From: Baffinella frigidus
Taxonomy: Eukaryota > Cryptophyceae > Cryptomonadales > Baffinellaceae
DNA length: 14,162 bases
Assembly (NCBI GenBank): GCA_026770585.1
Contig: MU647330.1
Location: forward strand, 48,892 to 63,053
Reading direction: 5' to 3'
In this document: one piece after another, positions 7,028 to 12,479 of the stretch
Layout of the letters: each line of letters begins with the position of its first letter
How positions within the stretch are numbered: position 1 is the first letter of the stretch
The notes under the pieces: generated by a model
Told to the model about the DNA's origin: nothing
The model's input: the letters and a program-made list of their open reading frames with translations, nothing else
Database searches by the model: none
Program-made: the position numbers and the translations under genes

Positions 7028-7092
7028 GGCGAGTACCCCCGTGGCGATGCGCGCGACCTGAGACATAACACGCCCGATGAGCCTCTCGGGCA
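7019..7092 (+). repeat. Subtelomere-type repeat unit, copy 1
   Basis: TTTAGGGTAGGCGAGTACCC then CCGTGGCGATGCGCGCGACC and GCCCGATGAGCCTCTC. Copy 2 is at 7544-7622 with the same telomere-repeat-to-unit junction; partial copies are at 7361-7396, 7813-7880 and 8059-8130. Confidence 0.75.
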
Positions 7093-7400
7093 AGATTTCG
7101 TGTCAAAGTAGCCTGGGCCAGGATTCTAGGTGGTTCTCATGGCCCGGTCTCTAACTAGGTTGCCTCGTGCGGATGATAGGCTGGTTGACGTAGGAGGTGG
7201 AGTTGGAATCCATCCGGAAAATGCTCGTATGAGCGGCCGACACGGGGTACAGTAAGTGGCACAATGCGTAGCATGTGCGGCGCTGACGCTGGTTGTTTGG
7301 CAATAAATTATCAATCTCTCTCTAGGCTGGTTGACGAAGTAGAAGGTGCGCTCTTACCCCGGTGATCTGAGATATAACAAGCCTGATGAGGCTCAGTACA
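7093..7400. other. Spacer between subtelomere-type repeats
   Basis: GGCTGGTTGACG occurs twice (7180 and 7325) and AGGTTGCCTCGTGC (7157-7170) recurs at 7781-7794, so this is duplicated material of the same composite repeat. No gene was recognised. Confidence 0.5.
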
Positions 7401-7495
7401 GTTTAGGGTTTAGTGTTTACTGATTCGTGTTTTAAGCTTCGGAGTTCAGGGTGTATGGTGCGCGCTTTACTATTACGATGTAGTCGATGCTTTCG

Positions 7496-7622
7496 GTTTT
7501 CGGGTTAGGGGTATCGCGTTTAGGGTTTAGGGTTTAGGGTTTAGGGTAGGCGAGTACCCCCGTGGCGACGCGTGCGATATGGGATCTGCGACATGACAAG
7601 CCCGATGAGCCCCAGCGGTCTG
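7496..7622 (+). repeat. Telomere-like tract plus subtelomere unit, copy 2
   Basis: Four clean GTTTAGG heptamers (about 7518-7547) lead directly into TAGGCGAGTACCCCCGTGGC, CGACATGACAAGCCCGATGA. The junction is the same as at 7019-7044, so tract and unit were duplicated together about 525 bases apart. Confidence 0.8.
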
Positions 7623-7629
7623 TCCAACC

Positions 7630-7760
7630 TTATCCGGGAACAAGTATTTTTTTTTTGAAAAATGCGTACGAAAATTACCACACAATTGCTTCGGACGTGA
7701 CCAGTTGTGTAGTAATTTTCATTGCCAGCTTTTAAAAGAAAAATACTTGTTCCCGGATAA
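7630..7760. mobile_element. MITE family B (131 bp, TSD AACC)
   Basis: Ends TTATCCGGGAACAAGTATTT and its complement (…TCCCGGATAA). AACC flanks both sides (7626-7629 and 7761-7764). Inside, ACGAAAATTACCACACAATT and its inverted partner GTGTAGTAATTTTCATTGC match the core of the elements at 501 and 1356, although the outer arms are unrelated. There is no coding capacity. Confidence 0.8.
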
Positions 7761-7811
7761 AACCCCGGGGGTTCGTGTGGAGGTTGCCTCGTGCTGCACA
7801 TGTCAGGGGGG

Positions 7812-8130
7812 GGGGGCTTACCCCCGTGGCGACGCGTGCGATCTGCGACATGACAAGCCCGATAAGCCGTTCGGCGGAGGAGAGTAGGAGGAGGTCCGTG
7901 ACCACCTCCAACGCCGCGTGGTACGCCACCGTGCTCCGCATTTTCTGCTCGGGGGGGTGTTGGACACGCGGGTCAGGACGAGACAGTGTGTGCAACACCG
8001 CGGATCAGGGACGCGGCAGTGTGTCGGACACACGCGCACGGACGCGACGCTGTGTCGGACACGAGGCCGATGAGTCTCTCAGCGGAGCAGAGTAGGTCCG
8101 TGACCACTTCCAACGCCGCGTGGTATTGGG
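7812..8130 (+). repeat. Subtelomere-type repeat, further copies
   Basis: TTACCCCCGTGGCGACGCGT and ATGACAAGCCCGATAAGCC repeat the 7546 unit. The following part (GTCCGTGACCACCTCCAACG, CCGCGTGGTA) recurs at 8096-8126, and TCCGCATTTTCTGCTC recurs at 7936, 8322 and 8400. A G run of about 11 at 7806-7816 precedes it. Many open frames on both strands here are repeat artefacts. Confidence 0.65.
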
Positions 8131-8267
8131 GAGACGTTATTAACGATATGGGAGACGTTATTGATACGTATGAGTCTCTCGGCGCACGCGAAGAGCAGCA
8201 GATCTGTGACAGATGACACAGCGTCGCGTCCGTGCGCGTGTGTCTGACACACTGTCACGTCCCCTGA
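8005..8267. repeat. Large inverted repeat, ~52-bp arms
   Basis: 8005-8056 (including GTGTCGGACACACGCGCACG and GACGCGACGCTGTGTC) is complementary to 8215-8267 with few mismatches around a 158-base spacer. The arms contain smaller palindromes such as GTGTCGGACAC. The spacer holds a short duplication GGGAGACGTTATT. Confidence 0.7.
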
Positions 8268-8338
8268 CACCTCCAAGGCGGCGTGGTAGGCCACTGTGCA
8301 CCGCCTTTTCTCTACTGTGCTCCGCATTTTCTGCTCTA

Positions 8339-8553
8339 ACGTCTCCCCGAAACCCCCAATGAAGATGTGCACGGTTACAGTTGACCGTTGGATTTACAGT
8401 TGACCGCATTTTCTGCTCCAACGGTCCCCCATTGAAGATGTGCACGGTTACACCATAAACCCTAAAACCATAAACTCCGCACCATCAAACCTAAACGCTA
8501 AAATGATCCTCCCCGAAACCCCCGATGAAGATGTGCACGGTTACAGTGCGGGA
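8339..8553 (+). repeat. Three copies of a GAAGATGTGCACGGTTACA unit
   Basis: CCCC(C/A)-ATGAAGATGTGCACGG followed by TTACA occurs at about 8346-8380, 8426-8452 and 8519-8546. The first and third also share TCCCCGAAACCCCC upstream. The third copy forms the loop of the foldback at 8467-8593. Confidence 0.7.
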
Positions 8554-8593
8554 TCATTTTAGCGTTTAGGTTTGATGGTGCACAGTTTATGGT
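8467..8593. repeat. Foldback with 43-bp arms, telomere-like ends
   Basis: ACCATAAACTCCGCACCATC onward (8467-8509) pairs with 8551-8593 with only two mismatches in 43, around a 41-base loop. The outer bases on the left are CCCTAAA-like (8458-8466) and on the right TTTAGGG-like, so the inverted repeat grades into telomere-type sequence of opposite polarity on each side. Confidence 0.8.
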
Positions 8594-8795
8594 TTATGGT
8601 TTAGGGTTTAGGGTTTATGGTGTAGGGTGTAGGGTGTAGGGTGTAGGGTGTAGGGTGTAGGGTGTAGGGTATAGGGTGTGGGGTGTGGGGTGTAGGGTGT
8701 AGGGTGTGGGGTGTAGGGTGTAGGGTGTAGGGTGTAGGCTGTAGGGAGTATGGCGTGGGGTGTAGGGTGTGTGGCGTGGGGTATAGGGTGTACGG
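8594..8795 (+). repeat. GGGTGTA heptamer tract
   Basis: About fifteen near-perfect GGGTGTA units run from about 8620 to 8735 and decay to GGGTGTG/GGGTATA further right. A few TTTAGGG units lead in at 8600. The local unit is homogeneous and differs from the tracts elsewhere in the window. The minus-strand open frame with TPYTLHP repeats is an artefact of this tract. Confidence 0.85.
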
Positions 8796-8799
8796 GCCA

Positions 8800-8893
8800 G
8801 ACCTCGCTCTCTATTGCCTGAGCAACCTCCGTATTCGACCAATACAACATCTGCGTCTCCGTCCTTTTCGGGGCCACCACCCGCACTCCGGTG
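8800..8893 (-). pseudogene. Repeated coding-like cassette, copy 1 (partial)
   Basis: Minus frame VRVVAPKRTETQMLYWSNT then EVAQAIESE. It aligns without gaps to the second half of copy 2 (9091-9300), which reads VRVVAPTGTETQMLASSNT then EVAMAMESE. It ends at the GGGTGTA tract, as copy 2 does. The 5' half of the cassette is missing. Function unknown. Confidence 0.45.
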
Positions 8894-8934
8894 CGTGCAA
8901 CAGTATGCACGTTTCGTGTTACGGGTGTATGAAG

Positions 8935-9090
8935 GGGTTTAGGGTTTGGGGTGTAGGGTAGAGGGTTTAGGGTGTATGTATAGTTTAGGGTTGAGGGTTC
9001 AGGGTTTCTGTAGAGTTTAGGATTCAGGGGGTATGTAGAGTGTAGACTTTAGGATTTATGGGATATGTAGGGTGTAGGGTGTAGGGTGCT
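8935..9090 (+). repeat. Degenerate telomere-like tract
   Basis: GGGTTTAGGGTTTGGGGTGT, then mixed GGGTTGA, GGGTTCA and GTATGTAGAGT variants, ending in three clean GGGTGTA units just before cassette copy 2. Cassette plus tract is duplicated relative to 8594-8893. Confidence 0.75.
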
Positions 9091-9300
9091 TGCCTCACTC
9101 TCCATGGCCATAGCAACCTCGGTATTCGACGAAGCCAACATCTGCGTCTCCGTCCCGGTCGGGGCCACCACCCGTACGGGGAACGCCCCTTTTTTTCGGA
9201 CCCCGAGCGTGTTGGCCCCTTGAGAAGCCCACTCCAGCGCCGCTATTGCCTGCGGAAAGATACCCCCAACGGTCAGGTCTGGAAAATCGAGATTTCCTGG
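9091..9300 (-). CDS. Repeated coding-like cassette, copy 2 (most complete)
   Basis: The minus strand is open over the whole segment: PGNLDFPDLTVGGIFPQ, AIAALEWASQGANTLGVRKK, GAFPVRVVAPTGTETQML, ASSNTEVAMAMESE. ATCTTTCCGCAG before GCAATA resembles a 3' splice site, so an exon may start at AIAALEW. Compared with copy 3 over the FPQAIA-EWASQ block, six of eight base differences fall at third codon positions by my count, which hints at past selection for protein. No ATG start was found nearby; the frame is closed upstream by TAA in copy 3. No family recognised. It runs into the telomere-like tract at its 3' end. Confidence 0.45.
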
Positions 9301-9302
9301 GC

Positions 9303-9572
9303 ACGTCCCCCTGATCTTTTTCGACTGTTACGGGGAACGCCCCTTTGTTTCGGACCCCGAGCGTGTTTGCACCCTAATCTCCATACAAGTATTAATTAAT
9401 TGCTTTCTAGCAACGAAAATTACTACACGATTTGCTTATACACGTAATAGTAGAGCATTTGTGTAGTAAATTTCGTTACGCCAAAAGCAATTAATTAATA
9501 CTTGTATGGAGATGAAACCTGCGAAGCCCACTCGAGGGTGGCGATTGCCTGCGGAAAGACACCCCCCAACGG
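9303..9572 (-). pseudogene. Repeated coding-like cassette, copy 3, split by MITE
   Basis: The 5' part (9520-9572) reads GVFPQAIATLEWASQ; the 3' part (9303-9374) reads NTLGVRNKGAFPVTVEKD, QGDVP. The MITE at 9375-9515 lies between them, exactly where copies 2 and 4 continue unbroken. The end diverges from copies 1 and 2 after GAFPV. This copy is disrupted unless the MITE is removed in RNA. Confidence 0.5.
9375..9515. mobile_element. MITE family A, copy 2 (141 bp)
   Basis: Same length as and nearly identical to 1356-1496: TAATCTCCATACAAGTATTA to GTATGGAGATGA. The arms are more perfect here, so this copy may be younger. Flanks are ACCC (9371-9374) and AACC (9516-9519), compatible with a 4-bp target duplication with one change. 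It is inserted inside cassette copy 3. Confidence 0.85.
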
Positions 9573-9690
9573 TGAGGCCACCACCCTTATGGGGAACGCC
9601 CTTTTCTGTCGGAGGTTGAGCGAGTTGCCCCCTTGGGAAGCCCACTCCAGCGCTGCTGTTGCCTGCGGAAAGATACCCAACTTGACATTG
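9573..9690 (-). pseudogene. Repeated coding-like cassette, copy 4
   Basis: Minus frame LNVKLGIFPQATAALEWASQ, GGNSLNLRQKRAFPIRVVA. After VVA it joins directly to the start of copy 3 (SPLGGVFPQ), a head-to-tail fusion. The acceptor-like TATCTTTCCGCAG is kept. Eight of the eleven changed codons against copy 2 alter the amino acid, so this copy is diverging freely or adaptively. Confidence 0.4.
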
Positions 9691-9831
9691 AGCAAAAATC
9701 TGAGATTGTGTGGACTTGTCTTTCGAGGCTATGATGCAACTTGCACAGATCACGCCGTGAATTCAGAGATTCTCTGAAGGGTCTCTGAACAGTTATCGTG
9801 GCCACGTTAGGGAAATAGTCGCGTCGGAGGC

Positions 9832-9934
9832 TGGGGTTTAGAGTTTAGAGTTTAGGGTGTAGGGTTTGGGTTTTAGGGTTTTGGGTTTTGGGTTTAGGGT
9901 CTAGGGTTTAGGGTTTAGGGTTTGGGGTTTCGGG
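9832..9934 (+). repeat. Telomere-like tract (GGGTTTA with variants)
   Basis: GAGTTTAGAGTTTAGGGTGT, GGGTTTTGGGTTTTGGGT, then GGGTTTAGGGTTTAGGGTTT. It mixes 7- and 8-base units. It ends at GGGCTGAGCGTACC, the start of a duplicated block that also follows, or lies close to, a short TTTAGGG piece at 10170-10190. Confidence 0.75.
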
Positions 9935-10001
9935 CTGAGCGTACCACACTAGACGCGTCTGTAGCAATGTAGATGAGACCTAGGACCCTACGGTAGGCAA
10001 C

Positions 10002-10038
10002 CCGTAGGGACATAGGGGGTTTCCTACGGATCAGGTAA
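10002..10038 (+). repeat. CCGTAGGGACATAGGGGG repeat, copy 1
   Basis: CCGTAGGGACATAGGGGG then TTTCCTACGGATCAGGTAAC. The partner is at 11896-11934, and an inverted piece (CCCTATGTCCCTACGGTG) is at 12733-12750. CCCTACGGTAGG just upstream (9986-9997) is the palindromic motif common at 4780-4970. Confidence 0.75.
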
Positions 10039-10043
10039 CGAAA

Positions 10044-10081
10044 ACTCGGGCACTGAGTGCCCACTCGGGCACTGAGTGCCC
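10044..10081. repeat. Perfect tandem duplication of a 15-base hairpin
   Basis: ACTCGGGCACTGAGTGCCC occurs twice head to tail (10044-10062 and 10063-10081). Each copy contains GGGCACTGAGTGCCC, a 7-bp hairpin with a one-base centre. The pair could also fold as one longer stem. Confidence 0.85.
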
Positions 10082-10138
10082 GAAAATCCCGTCGTAGCCC
10101 GCTGGGTGGGATCCACCCTGCACAGAACACGCCGTGAA

Positions 10139-10531
10139 TTCAGAGAGCGCGTGGGGCTGAGCGTACCGGTTTAGGGTTTGGGGGTTGTGTTTAGGGGACG
10201 GGGAGAATGATGTTGGTGATGAGCGTACCGAACTGGACGCGTCTGTACACAAAAGTCGAGAGTGGGACGTCTCAGCGCAAGAGGGGACCTCCTTAGCTAG
10301 GAGTCACGGAGGATCACCGCACTGGACGCGTCTGTAGCGATGTAGATGGTGTACGGCCCACACGAGACCCCCCCGCTGCACAAACACACGGAAGGGTGTT
10401 CAGCATACGGTATTGGACTACAGTAGGGGAATTAGACTAGAGTAGGCCCACACAAGAACCGCCCGCTGCACAGACAAAAGCAGCCGCACCCCTGCTTAGT
10501 TAGAAACCTCTTGGCATGGAGAGAACTTAGC
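10139..10531. other. Duplicated blocks, no gene recognised
   Basis: GGCCCACAC(G/A)AGA with CCCGCTGCACA occurs at about 10355-10383 and 10446-10475. CAGCATACGGTATTGGAC (10401-10418) recurs at 10800-10816 and, split by a MITE, at 10530-10697. Open frames are short. Confidence 0.5.
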
Positions 10532-10535
10532 ATAC

Positions 10536-10685
10536 TTATCTCAGAAAACGAGTTCTAAAACTCGTTTTCTTAAGTCAACCCCCCTACAAATTCGTCAACT
10601 TATTCTTTAATCTCCGCATAAGTTGACAAATTCATAGGGGAATTGACTTAAAAAAACGAGTTTTAGAACTCGTTTTCTGAGATAA
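10536..10685. mobile_element. MITE family C (150 bp, TSD ATAC), palindromic arms
   Basis: Ends TTATCTCAGAAAACGAGTTC and its complement. ATAC flanks both sides (10532-10535, 10686-10689). Two uninterrupted relatives of the target (AGCATACGGTATTGG at 10402-10416 and 10800-10814) show the site before insertion. About 68 bases of each arm pair. In addition each end is itself almost a palindrome (GAAAACGAG…CTCGTTTTC, 10544-10569 and near 10652-10677), so a single end can fold alone. No ORF. Confidence 0.9.
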
Positions 10686-10750
10686 ATACGGTATTGGTTT
10701 TAGTTGGAAACCTCCTCAATGAGAGGGTAATTGCAATGCTCAGAACAAAG

Positions 10751-10816
10751 GCAGCCGCGCCCTGGTTGAGTTGGGAAAATCTCCGCACGCGGGGAAATTA
10801 GCATACGGTATTGGAC
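10751..10816 (+). repeat. Empty-site paralog of the MITE C target
   Basis: GCAGCCGCGCCCTGGTTGAG through to TTAGCATACGGTATTGG aligns with 10481-10535 joined to 10690-10697, without the MITE. It gives direct evidence for the insertion point and the 4-bp duplication. Confidence 0.8.
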
Positions 10817-10872
10817 AACAGAGACACGTTTAGTACCAGCTTCGTCACCTGTTGGCATTGTTTCATTCTTTT

Positions 10873-10957
10873 CGTGGCCAACAGAAGCAAAAACCGATCT
10901 ACCCTCAGTCGCAACTTCGGATCCTATCTGGAACGCTGGTCGTGTGTTGGGTGGGGT
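10873..10957 (+). repeat. 85-bp direct repeat, copy 1
   Basis: CGTGGCCAACAGAAGCAAAA, CGATCTACCCTCAGTCGC, AACTTCGGATCCTATCTGGA and CTGGTCGTGTGTTGGGTGGG. The partner at 11110-11196 is about 95% identical by eye. A piece (GATCTACCCTCAACTTTTGG) also occurs at 11686. Confidence 0.85.
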
Positions 10958-11109
10958 ACGACGCTCATTCTTGGAGGTCGCTGAGAAAAGCAGGGAGGTG
11001 GAGGTGACTTATGTAAGTCAACTCGTCCGTTACGCCCTCTCTTTTCTCGTTACGCTAATAAAGATCGTCTGATTTCCTGCTGAACCAGGAGATCAGGAGA
11101 TTTCTTTAC

Positions 11110-11196
11110 CGTGGCCAACAGATGCAAAAAAAACGATCTACCCTCAGTCGCAACTTCGGATCCTATCTGGAATGCTGGTCGTGTGTTGGGTGGGGT
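11110..11196 (+). repeat. 85-bp direct repeat, copy 2
   Basis: Same blocks as 10873-10957, with an expanded A run and two or three substitutions. After GTGTTGGGTGGGG the copies diverge abruptly. The open plus frame through it (11122-11430) is not conserved in copy 1 because of the A-run indel. Confidence 0.85.
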
Positions 11197-11219
11197 GGGG
11201 GTGGTACCTTGCACACGCG

Positions 11220-11289
11220 CTCTCCATGCGCGCCAGCATTTTCTCCGCCTGATTGCGGGGTAACGTGGACGAGCTCACGTTGCCAGGTT
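11220..11289 (+). repeat. 70-bp direct repeat, copy 1
   Basis: CTCTCCATGCGCGCCAGCAT, TTTCTCCGCCTG, GCGGGGTAACGTGGA, CAGGTTATG. The partner is 11542-11614, and GGGGTAACGTGGAA recurs a third time at 11656. Confidence 0.8.
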
Positions 11290-11458
11290 ATGGAAAACAC
11301 CGAACGTAATTACCAACGCCAGCAAAATGAAAGAGTGTGTGGGGGGGAGAAGCTGTTCGCGATATGGCAAACACCGAACAGATGTACAAACGCCAGCAGG
11401 TTTCTGGGCTGTGCTGTGCAACGATCCTAAGTGTGCGGGGGAAGAGAAGGCGTTCGTG

Positions 11459-11541
11459 TTATGGTGTTGTATTTCCAGTTGGCATCGGCAGAGAAAGCAT
11501 TCGCGTTATGGCCGATGCCAACTCGAAATACAACACCATAA
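11459..11541. ncRNA. Long near-perfect hairpin, 31-bp stem
   Basis: TTATGGTGTTGTATTTCCAG onward (11459-11489) pairs with 11511-11541 with one mismatch in 31 and a 21-base loop (11490-11510). The stem size and loop resemble a small-RNA precursor, but it could equally be a recent inverted duplication of the dispersed unit, whose third copy forms the right arm. No transcript evidence can be seen in sequence; the RNA call is inference. Confidence 0.35.
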
Positions 11542-11614
11542 CTCTCCATGCGCGCCAGCATTTTCTCCGCCTGTACGCGGGGTAACGTGGAAGCGTGCAC
11601 GTGGTCAGGTTATG
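11542..11614 (+). repeat. 70-bp direct repeat, copy 2
   Basis: It follows the hairpin without a gap: CTCTCCATGCGCGCCAGCAT, TTTCTCCGCCTG, ACGCGGGGTAACGTGGAAGC. Copy 1 (11220-11289) is preceded by CACACGCG instead, so the hairpin marks one edge of the duplicated segment. Confidence 0.8.
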
Positions 11615-11879
11615 AGCAAACCCCGAACGTACATACCAACACCAGCAGGTTTATGGGGTAACGTGGAATCATTCGCGTTGCATTGATCTACCCTCAACTT
11701 TTGGGATGTTCACCAGTTGACTTAACGGAGGGCAAAGTGCCGTTGACAGGTTATGGCAAACCCCGAACGGAAATACAAACGCCATCAGGTTTCTGGAACC
11801 TGCAACACAACCATCGCAAGCCCACCTGCGTGCCGCTGCAGAGCGAGAAAGGAACAGTCCATCTAACCGTGATCCATAG

Positions 11880-11934
11880 CCCTACGGATTCAATACCGTA
11901 GGGACATAGGGGGGGTTCCTACGGATAAGGTAAC
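11880..11934 (+). repeat. CCGTAGGGACATAGGGGG repeat, copy 2, with hairpin
   Basis: CCCTACGG / CCGTAGGG is a perfect 8-bp hairpin with loop ATTCAATA (11880-11903). It leads into CCGTAGGGACATAGGGGG and TTCCTACGGATAAGGTAAC, matching 10002-10038. Confidence 0.75.
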
Positions 11935-12096
11935 AAATTTGGAGACCGGATTCCCGGCTATGGCTTTTGGTTTCGTGCCAAACTCGCTCGACAGCGGTGC
12001 GGGGAACGAGGAAGCGTTCACGTTCTGGCCGATGCCAACCGGAAATACAAACGCCAGCAGGCTTTTGGTGTCGCCACCCTGAAACAATCAAAGGTA

Positions 12097-12257
12097 CTTC
12101 ACTTGGGGGGGGGGTCGCAATTCACTTAGGGGGGGGGTCGCTTCACTTAGGGGGGGGGGTCGCTTCACTTGGGGGGGGGGTCGCTTCACTTAGGGGGGGG
12201 GGTCGCTTCACTTAAGGGGGGGGTCGCTTCACTTGTGGGGGGAGTCGGGGGGGTCGC
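12097..12257 (+). repeat. Poly-G tandem array (TCGCTTCACTTAG8-10)
   Basis: About seven units of 22-25 bases each carry TTCACTT(A/G) followed by an unbroken run of 8-10 G and then TCGC. The last units decay (CACTTGTGGGGGG, GTCGGGGGGG). Repeated G runs at short spacing can in principle form G-quadruplexes. Run length varies unit to unit, as expected from slippage (or from sequencing error in homopolymers). Confidence 0.9.
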
Positions 12258-12300
12258 GCACCTGCTCTAGATACTTGTCGACCCCAATGACGCCAGCCTG

Positions 12301-12400
12301 GGTTAGGTTTAGGGTTTAGGATTCTAGGGGTTTAAGGGCAGAATCCTAAACCCTGAACAAAGGTTGAGGGAGGGGTTTACGGGTTCAGGGTTCAGCACAA
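12301..12400 (+). repeat. Telomere-like tract with perfect 15-bp hairpin
   Basis: AGGGTTTAGGATTCT (12311-12325) pairs perfectly with AGAATCCTAAACCCT (12340-12354) around 14 bases. Telomere-like sequence of both polarities thus meets here. GGGTTCAGGGTTCAGC follows at about 12380. Confidence 0.8.
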
Positions 12401-12479
12401 GGTTCAACGGGGTGGTTCTGATTCTTGATTGCAGCACGAGCAACCAGCCACTACTGCACATACACACCCCAGAACTCCT

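Larger units (their letters stand above)
9745..10160 (+). repeat. 24-bp direct repeat and GAGCGTACC units
   Basis: CACGCCGTGAATTCAGAGA occurs at 9751 and 10129. GGCTGAGCGTACC occurs at 9933 and 10154 (GATGAGCGTACC at 10217), and GACGCGTCTGTA at 9952, 10237 and 10324. These are scattered pieces of one duplicated block. No gene was recognised. Confidence 0.6.
11286..12067 (+). repeat. Six-copy dispersed ~45-bp unit
   Basis: The consensus is GGTTATGGCAAAC-CCGAAC, then GGAAATACAAACGCCAGCAG, then GTTTCTGG. Copies begin near 11286, 11361, 11503, 11606, 11746 and 12022 with intervals of 75, 142, 103, 140 and 276. Four copies are preceded by GCGTTCGCG-like or GTTGCCAG-like leads. One plus frame gives RTEIQTPAGFW-type peptides in four copies, but no single ORF spans them. 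Copy three supplies the right arm of the hairpin at 11459-11541. Spacing and divergence do not fit a CRISPR array. Confidence 0.65.

Noticed and set aside
7541-8445. Many overlapping 60-106-codon ORFs on both strands
   Set aside because: They all read through the subtelomere-type repeats and large inverted repeat; several are mirror images of one another.
8608-8910. Minus-strand open frames with TPYTLHP repeats
   Set aside because: They are translations of the GGGTGTA heptamer tract; seven-base units with few stops give long frames. Only the non-repeat head (8800-8893) is kept as cassette copy 1.
11286-12067. CRISPR-like array of ~45-bp repeats
   Set aside because: Repeats are diverged and spacers vary from 30 to over 200 bases and contain other duplicated blocks.
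12097-12257. CRISPR-like direct repeats
   Set aside because: The units are contiguous, with no unique spacers, and vary only in G-run length; the setting is eukaryotic.
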